Source: Corynebacterium pseudodiphtheriticum DSM 44287 (GTDB lineage Bacteria; Actinomycetota; Actinomycetes; Mycobacteriales; Mycobacteriaceae). From it: 64,000 nucleotides of DNA. Shown in pieces: positions 56,465 through 64,000 of the stretch (position 1 is its first letter; each line of letters opens with the position of its first letter). The notes below the pieces were generated by a model. That model was not told the origin of the DNA. It did no database searches and worked only from the letters and a program-made list of their open reading frames with translations. The stretch is taken from NCBI RefSeq assembly GCF_000688415.1, contig NZ_JIAH01000008.1, forward strand, positions 1 through 64,000. The letters are read 5' to 3'. A program made the translations under genes and the position numbers.

Positions 56465-57499
56465 ATGACTCGGCGTGATTGGGACGAATCAGACGTGAAA
56501 ACTCGCCCGGGCAAAGGGTCAAAACCCCGGACGAAAAAACGGCCGAAGCACAAGGATGCAGTCTTCGGAATGGTGATCGGTAAAGACCGTGGCCGTTGGA
56601 CCGTAGCATTGGACGACGGCACCGATGTCGTATGCATGCGTGCACGCGAGTTGGGTCGCACCCCTGTTGAGGTCGGCGACCGTGTCGGCGTAGTCGGCGA
56701 TACGTCGGGGAAAAAAGATACTCTCGCGCGTATCGTGAAACTCTCAGACCGTAGTTCTGTGCTGCGCCGCACCGCAGATGACACAGACCCCTATGAGCGC
56801 ATTGTTGTCGCTAATGCGGACCAGATGCTGATTGTCACTGCTGTGGCAGATCCCCCACCACGCACTGGGTTTGTCGAACGAGCCTTGATCGCGGCTTTCG
56901 CGGGCAATATCAGGCCAATTTTGTGTCTAACCAAAACGGATCTTGCTGACCCCACCGATTTTGCCGCCCAGTTTGCTGGCTTAGATATCGCCGTTGTGTG
57001 CGCCGGCACCTCCGACAGACTCGACGAAGTTTCCCGTTTAGTAGCTGGCCATCGCACGGCACTGATTGGACACTCAGGCGTCGGCAAATCCACCTTGGTC
57101 AACCGCTTGGTGCCGAATGCTGACCGCGCCACCGGTGCGGTTTCTGCAATCGGTCGTGGTCGACACACCTCAACACAATCGGTCGCATTGCGGCTGCCAG
57201 AAACGCTTACCGACGTCGAAGGCTCCCCTGGCGGTTGGCTGATTGATACACCAGGAATCCGCTCATTCGGTTTAGCGCATGTCGACGCCGAGACGGTGTT
57301 GCAAGTCTTCGATGATCTCAATGAAATCACCGAAGATTGCCCCAGGGGTTGTTCGCATATCGGCCCTCCCGCGGACCCGGAATGCGCGCTCGACGAGCTC
57401 GACGCGCAGGATCCAGATCTCACAGCAACTCGCAATCGCCGTGGCGCGGTACGCAGACTGCTTACCGCGCTGCGCAGTAACGTCGACTGGGAAAACTAA
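56465..57499 (+). CDS. rsgA: Ribosome small-subunit-dependent GTPase RsgA
   Basis: A 344-residue circularly permuted GTPase for 30S maturation. Order of motifs: an OB-like N-terminal domain (VMVIGKDRGRWTVALDDGTDVV-type), then G4 TKTD, G1 GHSGVGKSTLVNRLV, G3 DTPGIRSFGL, then a C-terminal zinc region (CPRGCSHIGPPADPEC). The first 30 residues are basic. Its ATG immediately follows the aroA stop, so the two share a transcript. Four bases of its stop overlap the convergent DUF6912 stop. Confidence 0.95.
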   Translation: MTRRDWDESDVKTRPGKGSKPRTKKRPKHKDAVFGMVIGKDRGRWTVALDDGTDVVCMRARELGRTPVEVGDRVGVVGDTSGKKDTLARIVKLSDRSSVLRRTADDTDPYERIVVANADQMLIVTAVADPPPRTGFVERALIAAFAGNIRPILCLTKTDLADPTDFAAQFAGLDIAVVCAGTSDRLDEVSRLVAGHRTALIGHSGVGKSTLVNRLVPNADRATGAVSAIGRGRHTSTQSVALRLPETLTDVEGSPGGWLIDTPGIRSFGLAHVDAETVLQVFDDLNEITEDCPRGCSHIGPPADPECALDELDAQDPDLTATRNRRGAVRRLLTALRSNVDWEN

Positions 57500-58002
57500 T
57501 TACTCAACTGCACCAAAGCGTTGAGTTCGTGGGCGTCGTAATACGCCATCAAGTTATCTTGGGCATCGCCTACTGCCAGCTCTGCATCTTCGTCGCCCAA
57601 ATCAGCCGCATCAATCAGCTCAATAGCTTTGGCGGTAGCCTCTTCGGCATCCGCAACATCCATATGGATGGCTGCGAAATCCCGAATCTCGATAGTTGCG
57701 GGATCCAGTTTGACGACTGGTTCCCCCATCTCGGGGTCCGGTGTACACGACGAGTCTGGGACATCTGCAGAAATCACCACCCGGCGATGCGGGAGTTCGG
57801 AGTCGCCGGTAGTCAGCAAGCGTAGGGAAGCTTCCGCGGCGGAATCAAAAGCGATCATCGCAATCTCTTCTTCTTCACCGGAGTCGAAAAAATCCCGCAA
57901 TGCGTCCGTTACGGCAAACGCCCAACCGCCTTGGGCCGGGAATTCGCCTTTCTCAGCGCACTGCTTAAGCAAGCTAAACGTTGCAGGCAGGTAGATGCGC
58001 AT
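57496..58002 (-). CDS. DUF6912 family protein
   Basis: A 168-residue acidic protein with MRIYLPATFSLLKQC, DALRDFFDSGEEEEIAMIAFDSAAEASLRLL, VVISADVP and a C-terminal DEDAELAVGDAQDNLMAYYDAHEL motif, matching the actinobacterial family DUF6912 (Rv3228-3230 neighbourhood). No enzyme motif is seen. It is cotranscribed with the following HAD-like gene (one base from its stop) and overlaps the rsgA stop by four bases (shared CTAA). Confidence 0.72.
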   Translation of the reverse strand: MRIYLPATFSLLKQCAEKGEFPAQGGWAFAVTDALRDFFDSGEEEEIAMIAFDSAAEASLRLLTTGDSELPHRRVVISADVPDSSCTPDPEMGEPVVKLDPATIEIRDFAAIHMDVADAEEATAKAIELIDAADLGDEDAELAVGDAQDNLMAYYDAHELNALVQLSN

Positions 58003-58003
58003 T

Positions 58004-58414
58004 CTAGAATTCTCCGTCGATATCGAAAATTGCCTGTACTTCTACACCTGAGCGGTCGAACTGGGTATACAGCACGCCCACCATGCCGTAGCCGACCGAG
58101 GCACGCACGTTATCGATGCCGTCATCGACCATCACGCAGTCATTCAGAGGTAGATCCATAGCAGCAGCAGCATGTTGGAATGCGCCCATTTCCGGTTTTT
58201 CCATGCCGATCTCACCGGACAATAGGACAGCATCAACGATGCCGCGGTATTCCCATTCACGAATAGCCTCTGCCTCTGGCCCTCCTGGGTGATTAGACAG
58301 AATTGCAGTGGCAACGCCGTTTGCACGGGCTGCGCCTAATAGGTTGCGCCAGCGGCGCTGATCTTCTTCGGAGCCATCCAAAACTCCAGAATAATCCAGG
58401 ATTAATCCACGCAT
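58004..58414 (-). CDS. Small HAD-family hydrolase
   Basis: A 136-residue HAD-type phosphatase. Motif I is ILDYSGVLDG, in which the usual DXDG is changed to DYSG...D; motif II is TAILSNHPGG; motif III/IV is KPEMGAFQHAA and VMVDDGIDNV. This is shorter than most (200 or more), lacking a cap. The nucleophile Asp7 is present but the second Asp (acid/base) of the classic DXD is replaced by Ser, so phosphatase activity needs checking. It precedes DUF6912 in the same direction. Confidence 0.8.
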   Translation of the reverse strand: MRGLILDYSGVLDGSEEDQRRWRNLLGAARANGVATAILSNHPGGPEAEAIREWEYRGIVDAVLLSGEIGMEKPEMGAFQHAAAAMDLPLNDCVMVDDGIDNVRASVGYGMVGVLYTQFDRSGVEVQAIFDIDGEF

Positions 58415-58564
58415 ATATTCTTCCTTTTGCCCAGGTTATTTCGTTGTTTCGCCCTAGGATTCGGGCAGTGTTGGCATTTTTTGCCGATACTTCCACACAG
58501 GTCGTCGTCGACCAGGCACACTGGATACCATACCTGTTTCACATCTTTTTCGGGGAGGGAAAGC

Positions 58565-58990
58565 ATGCTCGCTGCGATACCGGGCTATGCGCACCTGCGA
58601 GTGCATATTCCAGATGAGCCAGAGCACAATGGAGACAATGACGGTACCACTATCGACGTTTTGCACCAGTATGCACCGTTGTTGCAAATTGCCTTGGAAA
58701 TTTTAAGCGGGGTACGCCCGCCGCATCAAATACGTAGCATGCGTTTCGGTGCGGCGGTGCGCATCCATATCGGCGCGCAGCAGCGCAGGGCACGGGCTGA
58801 GCAAAAGAACAAACTTTCTGGCCCGGTGGCGGTTAAGTCCTTACACAGCAGACCATCGTCTACCCAACCCGATGGTTGGGAACTATTTGGTACTGCCTTA
58901 ATTGGGGACACCACGACCCGCCGCCGTTACGGGTTTACCGCGGTGTGCGGCGACGATCAGTTGTTAAGCCTTCGGGTACTGGCTTCTTAA
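58565..58990 (+). CDS. Rv3235-family protein
   Basis: A protein of 141 residues, related to the Rv3235 family that lies next to secA in actinobacteria. Visible segments: [39 protein letters not shown], a basic middle region ([12 protein letters not shown]), ending [19 protein letters not shown]. The frame opens earlier, but ATG 58565 is preceded by GAGGG five to nine bases upstream. Function unknown. Its stop overlaps that of secA by four bases. Confidence 0.7.
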   Translation: MLAAIPGYAHLRVHIPDEPEHNGDNDGTTIDVLHQYAPLLQIALEILSGVRPPHQIRSMRFGAAVRIHIGAQQRRARAEQKNKLSGPVAVKSLHSRPSSTQPDGWELFGTALIGDTTTRRRYGFTAVCGDDQLLSLRVLAS

Positions 58991-61581
58991 CCACCCATGA
59001 TGCTGTTGGTGGCGCCGCCACCGGCAGATTGAATCGGGGTGCCAGGATCATTATTTTGCTCGCTCTGTTGGGCGAAACGTTTACGCAGCATGAACAATTG
59101 GCGCACGGTTTCTTCCTTAATGCCTTCATTCATGGCGTTAAACATGTCGCCGCCTTCTTTCTGGTATTCCACCAGGGGATCGCGCTGAGCCATGGCTCGC
59201 AGGCCAATTCCCTCTTTGAGGTAGTCCATCTCATAGAGGTGTTCACGCCATTTCTGATCAATAATCGGCAAGATGATCATGCGCTCGGTGTTGCGCATTT
59301 GTTCATCACCACCGATTTCGGCGACTGCTTTTTCCAGCTCGTCATATTCCTTCTGCGCATCGGCGGTCACGGCTTCGCGAAGCTGTTCTGCGCTGAGTTC
59401 GCCCTTAGAGCCATATTCACTGCCGTCGACAAGTGCTTGCCAAGCAATCGTCGGCTCGTACAGGGTGTTCAAGGCATTCCACAGCTCGTCGAGATCCCAG
59501 TCTTCGACGTAGCCAACCGCCGTAGCGCCGGTAACATAAGCGCTGATGGTGTCGTCAATCATTTTGCGCACGTGAGCAGAGATGTCCTGTGAGGTCAGAA
59601 TCTCGTGACGCGTTTGGTAAACCACCTTGCGCTGCTCGTTGAGCACCTCGTCGTACTTCAACACGTTTTTGCGCATTTCGAAGTTCTGGTTTTCTACCAT
59701 CGCCTGCGCGCCCTTGATGGAGTTCGAGACCATCTTCGCCTCAATCGGAACGTCGTCTGGCACATTGAGGCGATTCATCATGTTTTCCATGGACTGGCCG
59801 ACGAAGCGCACCATCAGCTCATCACGCATAGACAGGTAGAACCGAGTTTCACCTGGATCACCCTGGCGGCCGGAACGACCACGCAGCTGGTTATCAATAC
59901 GGCGGGATTCGTGGCGCTCGGTACCCAGCACGTACAAGCCACCGGATTCACGGACCTCGTCGCCGCGGCGTTTACTCTTCGCCTTTTCGTCTTCGATTTC
60001 GTTGTCCCAGGCCTCCTGGTAGGCCTCTTCGTCGTCGAACGGATCCAGGCCGCGCTGACGCAGACGCATATCGAGAATGACCTCGGGGTTACCGCCCAGC
60101 ACGATGTCGGTACCACGGCCAGCCATGTTCGTCGCGACGGTAACGTTGCCCGGCAGGCCCGCACGCGCGATGATATTGCCTTCTTCTTCGTGGTACTTCG
60201 CGTTCAAGACGTTATGCTCGATGCCCTTACGAGTGAGCAGCTGCGACAAATATTCAGAGCGCTCCACCGAGGTAGTACCCACCAGGACGGGTTGCCCGGC
60301 AGCAACGTGTTCGGCGATGTCTTCCACGACTGCGGAGAACTTTGCTTCCTGCGTTTTGTAGATGCGGTCGGAGTGATCCACACGCTGGTTTGGTTTATTC
60401 GTCGGGATCGGAACAACGTCCAGCTTATAAATCGAGTTCAGCTCGGCGGCTTCCGTTTCTGCAGTACCGGTCATGCCGGAAATCTTGTCGTATAAACGGA
60501 AGTAGTTCTGCAGTGTGACTGTGGCCAAGGTTTGGTTTTCGTTTTTGATCTCGACGTTTTCTTTTGCCTCGATCGCCTGGTGCATGCCTTCACTGAAACG
60601 GCGGCCAGCCAAGACACGGCCGGTGAAGCCGTCGACGATCATGACTTCACCCTCGCGGACGATGTAGTCCTTGTCGCGCACAAATAGCTCTTTGGCTTTC
60701 AGCGCGTTATTCAAAAACGACACCAGCTGCGCGTGCTCTGGAGCGTAGAGGTTGTCGATACCCAGCTGGTCTTCGACGTATTCGACGCCGTCTTCACTGA
60801 TACCGATGGTGCGCTTGCGGTGATCGACTTCGTAGTGCTTGCCTTCGCGCATGCGTGGTGCCAACTGGGCGAACACGGAATAGAACTGGGAACTGCCATC
60901 AACGGGACCGGAAATGATCAGCGGGGTGCGGGCTTCGTCGATAAGAATCGAGTCCACCTCGTCGACGATGCAGAAATTGTGTCCGCGCTGCACGGCATCT
61001 TTCAACTGGCGCACCATGTTGTCGCGCAAGTAATCAAATCCAAGTTCGTTGTTGGTGCCGTAAGTGATATCGGCGGCGTAGGCTTCACGGCGTTCTTCGG
61101 GGCGCATCTGTGAAAGGATCACGCCAACTTCCAGGCCCAACCAGCGGTGTACACGGCCCATCATTTCGGCGTCACGTTTGGCCAGGTAGTCGTTGACCGT
61201 GACGACGTGGACGCCTTTGCCTTCCAGTGCGTTGAGGTAGGCCGGGAGTACGGAGGTGAGGGTTTTACCTTCACCGGTGCGCATTTCTGCGACGTTGCCG
61301 AAGTGCAGGGCGGCGCCGCCCATGATTTGCACTAGGAAGTGCTTCTGGTCCAATACGCGCCAAGAGGCTTCGCGGGCCACCGCGAATGCTTCCAGCATGA
61401 TGTCGTTGAGGTCTTCGCCGTCGGCTAGCCGTTTGCGGAATTCGCCCGTTTTGTCCTTCAGTGCCTCGTCAGACAGTGCGGCGTACTCGTCTTCGAGGGC
61501 CATGACGTCTTGGGCGATTTTCTTCAGGCGTTTGACGGTCTTGCCTTCACCAGCCCGGAGAAGCTTAGAAAGTCCAAACAC
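58987..61581 (-). CDS. secA: Preprotein translocase ATPase SecA1
   Basis: A motor of about 864 residues that pushes proteins through SecYEG. Walker A is MRTGEGKT, motif [20 protein letters not shown], and the helicase-fold parts [21 protein letters not shown] and [16 protein letters not shown] are visible. The start GTG 61581 ([13 protein letters not shown]) has AAAGGA ten bases upstream; the frame is open to 61605 but that start lies on the ribosome site. There is no C-terminal zinc tail (ends SIMGG), as usual for SecA1 in this group. Confidence 0.95.
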   Translation of the reverse strand: MFGLSKLLRAGEGKTVKRLKKIAQDVMALEDEYAALSDEALKDKTGEFRKRLADGEDLNDIMLEAFAVAREASWRVLDQKHFLVQIMGGAALHFGNVAEMRTGEGKTLTSVLPAYLNALEGKGVHVVTVNDYLAKRDAEMMGRVHRWLGLEVGVILSQMRPEERREAYAADITYGTNNELGFDYLRDNMVRQLKDAVQRGHNFCIVDEVDSILIDEARTPLIISGPVDGSSQFYSVFAQLAPRMREGKHYEVDHRKRTIGISEDGVEYVEDQLGIDNLYAPEHAQLVSFLNNALKAKELFVRDKDYIVREGEVMIVDGFTGRVLAGRRFSEGMHQAIEAKENVEIKNENQTLATVTLQNYFRLYDKISGMTGTAETEAAELNSIYKLDVVPIPTNKPNQRVDHSDRIYKTQEAKFSAVVEDIAEHVAAGQPVLVGTTSVERSEYLSQLLTRKGIEHNVLNAKYHEEEGNIIARAGLPGNVTVATNMAGRGTDIVLGGNPEVILDMRLRQRGLDPFDDEEAYQEAWDNEIEDEKAKSKRRGDEVRESGGLYVLGTERHESRRIDNQLRGRSGRQGDPGETRFYLSMRDELMVRFVGQSMENMMNRLNVPDDVPIEAKMVSNSIKGAQAMVENQNFEMRKNVLKYDEVLNEQRKVVYQTRHEILTSQDISAHVRKMIDDTISAYVTGATAVGYVEDWDLDELWNALNTLYEPTIAWQALVDGSEYGSKGELSAEQLREAVTADAQKEYDELEKAVAEIGGDEQMRNTERMIILPIIDQKWREHLYEMDYLKEGIGLRAMAQRDPLVEYQKEGGDMFNAMNEGIKEETVRQLFMLRKRFAQQSEQNNDPGTPIQSAGGGATNSIMGG

Positions 61582-61643
61582 AGGTGTGCCATCCTTTAAA
61601 GTCACGAATAGGTTTTGCTCTGAGCTATTCTACGCGCGCAGCA

Positions 61644-61705
61644 ACAAAAAATTGCCCTAGGCCGATGTTAATGAGCAACACACTTGGGAATCATCGGCCT
61701 GGGCG
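61644..61705 (-). terminator. Terminator of hpf
   Basis: On the minus strand a stem (61692-61703 with 61655-61667, one mismatch, core GGCCGATG/CATCGGCC) encloses a 24-base loop and is followed by CAATTTTTTG. It lies 50 bases after the hpf stop and also separates it from secA. Confidence 0.75.
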
Positions 61706-61753
61706 GGCAAGGTAGCTGGCGATGCGCCAGCCATTAATACGCTGTGGTAGCGA

Positions 61754-62431
61754 TTAGCTCTCGTCGCCTTCGGTCAGAGAGATCAAACCGTAGTCAAAGG
61801 CGTGACGACGGTAAACTACCGACGGGCGGTTGTTTTCGGCGTTGATGAACAGGTAGAAATCGTGTCCTACCAGCTCCATTTCGGATAGAGCATCGTCGAC
61901 GCTCATTGGAACAGCGGCGTGCTCCTTCTCGCGAACGACCTGGCCCGGCTCAATGTCCTCGACGGAATCAGCGTATGGGTCAATATCGTACTTCGACTGC
62001 TGAGCCTGTTCTTTAGCTTCAGCTTTCGCCGCTGCAACCATCTCAGCTGCTAGTTCACCGGTACCTTTTGGTGCGCGGTGACCGGACTTAGCGGCTTCGC
62101 GACGGACCTTCACCTTACGCAGGCTGCGGGACATCTTCTGAATAGCGGTTTCCAGAGCCGCGTAGAAGGAATCTTCCTTGGCCTCAGCACGCAGCAGGTG
62201 ACCCTTGCCCGTGGCGGTGATCTGAATGCGGGAGCCTTGATCCTCACGACGAGGGTTCTGCTCTTGCTTCAGCTCCACATGGAAGAACGTCAGCGTGGGG
62301 TCCAGCTTTTCGATGCGGGAGAGTTTTCCGTTAACGCGCTCCGCGAAGTGCTCCGGCACCTCAACATTGCGGCCAGTGATGGTGACCTGGGCTTCTGGGG
62401 CTTGAGCGTCGTTGTTTACGTCGAAAGTCAT
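61754..62431 (-). CDS. hpf: Long-form ribosome hibernation-promoting factor
   Basis: A 225-residue HPF/RaiA protein that pairs 70S ribosomes into inactive dimers in slow growth. The N-terminal domain (about 15-110) has the RaiA pattern ITGRNVEVPEHFAERVNGKLSRIEKL, KVKVRREAAKSGHRAPKG. The C-terminal domain (about 165-225) has VREKEHAAVPMSVDDALSEMELVGHDFYLFINAENNRPSVVYRRHAFDYGLISL, the dimerisation domain. A candidate promoter with a TACAAT -10 box lies at 62472-62477, and AAAGGGAAAG precedes the start. Followed by a terminator. Confidence 0.94.
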   Translation of the reverse strand: MTFDVNNDAQAPEAQVTITGRNVEVPEHFAERVNGKLSRIEKLDPTLTFFHVELKQEQNPRREDQGSRIQITATGKGHLLRAEAKEDSFYAALETAIQKMSRSLRKVKVRREAAKSGHRAPKGTGELAAEMVAAAKAEAKEQAQQSKYDIDPYADSVEDIEPGQVVREKEHAAVPMSVDDALSEMELVGHDFYLFINAENNRPSVVYRRHAFDYGLISLTEGDES

Positions 62432-62471
62432 AACTGTAATCTTTCCCTTTCATCTCGGTTGCTCTACTTTT

Positions 62472-62501
62472 ATTGTATCAACCGCGAACTAGTTTGACCT
62501 G
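62472..62501 (-). promoter_or_regulatory. Candidate hpf promoter
   Basis: On the minus strand TACAAT (62477-62472) resembles a -10 box, 41 bases before the hpf start. A loose -35 (GGTCAA) is 17 bases further up. No activator site was seen. This rests only on spacing and box resemblance. Confidence 0.3.
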
Positions 62502-62567
62502 GGTTTGGACTGGGAATTAGCACTTAATTGGAAAAAGTTTTCAGAGCTTTCCTGGCTTCTCCTAGCT

Positions 62568-63215
62568 TTACGCAGCCGCCAAAACCACACACCCAGCAAC
62601 GTCTGCACCAGCATAAGTAAGCGTGTCGACAGTCGCGGCCAGTGTTGCCCCGGTGGTTATCACGTCATCCACAACCACCACCTCGGCCCCGCGTGGCACA
62701 GAGCGCACCAGCTGAACATTGCCGCGGACGTTGTGCAACCTGTCGTCGCGGTTGAGCCCAGACTGATCCGGCATCGACGACGCGAGGCGCACTGCTTGTC
62801 GCGTCGGAAAGCCGCTAGCTGTGCATAACTGGGTGATTGGATCACCACCACGTAGTCTCGCGGAGTGAGTTCGTGTGGGCGCCGGGACGAGTGTTAATCG
62901 ATGCGAGAATTCGCCGCGCGCCTGCAAGGTTTCTACCGCTGCCCGTAAAACCGCAGCAATATACGGACGGATTGCACGATTATTGCGTTCTTTCATTTCT
63001 AAGATGACTTCGCGGTGCGGGCCACCATAGCCACCACAAGCATAGACAGGCGCGAGCACATCAGCTTTCGGGGCGATACGACGAGGCGGCTGGGCCAGCA
63101 GCGTACGGCATTGCCGACACAGTAGCTGCCCAGGCACACCACAGCCAGCACACGCGCGTGGCAAGACCAATTCAATAAAACCGGCACGACCAGCACGACG
63201 ACGAAATTTCGACAT
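62568..63215 (-). CDS. ComF-family phosphoribosyltransferase-like protein
   Basis: A 215-residue ComF-type protein. An N-terminal zinc-type Cys set (ARACAGCGVPGQLLCRQC) precedes the type I phosphoribosyltransferase fold, with the PRPP-binding loop EVVVVDDVITTGATLAATVDTL near the end. It is related to the natural-competence protein, but in non-competent actinobacteria its role is unknown. It lies downstream of lpqB on the same strand (24-base gap), the usual corynebacterial arrangement. Confidence 0.85.
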   Translation of the reverse strand: MSKFRRRAGRAGFIELVLPRACAGCGVPGQLLCRQCRTLLAQPPRRIAPKADVLAPVYACGGYGGPHREVILEMKERNNRAIRPYIAAVLRAAVETLQARGEFSHRLTLVPAPTRTHSARLRGGDPITQLCTASGFPTRQAVRLASSMPDQSGLNRDDRLHNVRGNVQLVRSVPRGAEVVVVDDVITTGATLAATVDTLTYAGADVAGCVVLAAA

Positions 63216-63239
63216 GATCCCCCCATTATTGTCAGCCGG

Positions 63240-64000
63240 CTAGTTCGCCACCACAGGAACCGAACGCTGCCCCTGCAAACCAGGTACTTCCCGCCAGAAC
63301 GATGTCTCGCTGCCACTGGCTGGAAGCTGCAGCGTCGCATGCGCATCAGTGATATACAGCGTTGAACCAGAAGCCGCTACGGCCACCACCGGTGCGGTCA
63401 CATTGCCCGAAGGCAACGACGACACCGCCGAGCCATCCTGTTCTACACGCCACACCGGCGTATCAGCCGCAGACGTCCCCACCAACAACGAGCCATCCGG
63501 CTGCCAATCCAAACTCAACGCGGTACCACCGATTTCGGTGGCCATCTCATGCACATTCACGATCTTGCGCTCACCAGAAGTCGTGTGCTGTACAACCCCG
63601 GTATACACATGGCCATCGATAATCATTGCCGCAACTGCACCACTATTAGACAAGCGCAATACGGAAATCTCGCCGTCTATATCATCCAAGGCTGAGGTAT
63701 CCACGCTGCTGGTAGTCAGCTCGCCAGAGCTCGTAGCACGCACCACACGCACAACTTTTTTGTCCTGCGTAGACACCCACACCGCGCCGCCGGTCCGCTC
63801 CAATGTTGGGCGAGTAATGAACTCACTAGACAGCGCTTTTTCCAGCTTGCCGTCAAGCTCACCGATAAATAGCTGGGATTCGCCACGGCCTGCAGAGTGC
63901 GCCACCCCGGTGTTCTTTGCTCGCACCACGGCAACCGTTCCATCAACCCCGATATCGGCGGCACTGATATCCCGTAATTCGCCTGCTGCGTCGTCAAGCG
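63240..64000 (-). CDS. lpqB: Lipoprotein LpqB, C-terminal part (partial)
   Basis: The minus-strand frame from the window's right edge to 63240 is one gene whose start lies outside the window; no stop occurs between 64000 and 63240. The visible about 253 residues are the beta-propeller half of LpqB, an exported lipoprotein that works with the MtrAB two-component system. Blade-like repeats such as WVSTQDKKVVRVVR and LSLDWQPDGSLLVGTSAADTPVW support this. The final part ends VPVVAN. The N-terminal lipobox and GerMN domain should be beyond 64000. Confidence 0.85.
   Translation of the reverse strand, partial: LDDAAGELRDISAADIGVDGTVAVVRAKNTGVAHSAGRGESQLFIGELDGKLEKALSSEFITRPTLERTGGAVWVSTQDKKVVRVVRATSSGELTTSSVDTSALDDIDGEISVLRLSNSGAVAAMIIDGHVYTGVVQHTTSGERKIVNVHEMATEIGGTALSLDWQPDGSLLVGTSAADTPVWRVEQDGSAVSSLPSGNVTAPVVAVAASGSTLYITDAHATLQLPASGSETSFWREVPGLQGQRSVPVVAN

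Noticed and set aside
59605..60495. 296-codon frame opposite secA
   Set aside because: Antisense shadow of secA; no independent signal.

Overview
The window is a stretch of an actinobacterial chromosome, almost certainly from a Corynebacterium. The reasons are gene content and order. There is an ftsE-ftsX-smpB-ssrA neighbourhood, tandem inositol-phosphatase/HisN genes, a whiB1/whcE - bL37 - rshA - sigH - aroA - rsgA block, and a secA - hpf - comF - lpqB block. A long middle segment matches, as I remember it, the mycobacterial Rv3193c-Rv3212 neighbourhood: UPF0182, PPA1309 family, PDZ/Lon-like protease, DUF2342, an E1-like protein, uvrD2, a K+ channel, adnB, adnA, TIGR02569, DUF3152, DUF3107 and a DEAD-box helicase. 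Most genes are densely packed core genes. I see no insertion sequence, prophage or CRISPR array.

Region by region. 1-9.5 kb is the more variable part. It holds a bile-acid/arsenite-type transporter, a four-gene iron-siderophore ABC importer (binding protein, two permeases, ATPase), a DoxX-like protein, a POT-family peptide transporter and a DUF2891 protein. A perfect 20-bp inverted repeat lies in an otherwise nearly empty stretch upstream of the DUF2891 gene. 9.5-15.4 kb carries tmRNA (tag AEKTSQRDYALAA), a DUF4300 lipoprotein, an acyltransferase-3/SGNH protein, SmpB, FtsX and FtsE; the two extra genes separate tmRNA from its partner smpB. 15.6-29.1 kb has an AbgT transporter, RF2, two IMPase-family phosphatases including HisN, a secreted trypsin-like protease, a VanZ-like protein, MscS and DUF488. 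It also has a small histidine-utilisation island (hutU, IclR-type regulator, YjiH-like membrane protein) with a HutR-type operator, a LysE exporter and an initiator tRNA.

29.3-52.3 kb is the mycobacterial-type syntenic block. It centres on genome maintenance: UvrD2, and the AdnA/AdnB motor-nuclease that resects double-strand breaks in actinobacteria that use it in place of RecBCD or AddAB. Cell-envelope and proteolysis genes surround these. In this AdnA the Walker A lysine is replaced by valine, so AdnB is the likely working motor. 53.3-55.1 kb carries redox and stress control (WhiB1-type Fe-S protein, SigH and its anti-sigma factor RshA) plus a 25-residue ribosomal protein bL37 gene. 55.2-64 kb carries aroA, rsgA, DUF6912, a HAD hydrolase, an Rv3235-family gene, secA, hpf, comF and the 3' part of lpqB, which runs off the right edge.

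I found no clearly undescribed large system. The items most worth a second look are the inverted-repeat element at 9251-9318, the palindrome inside the siderophore operon, the degenerate AdnA motor and UvrD2 metal motif, the 74-bp tail-to-tail overlap of the E1-like gene with uvrD2, the histidine-utilisation fragment with its operator, and three convergent gene pairs that each share a four-base stop overlap. All family calls come from reading translated sequence. No database search was run.
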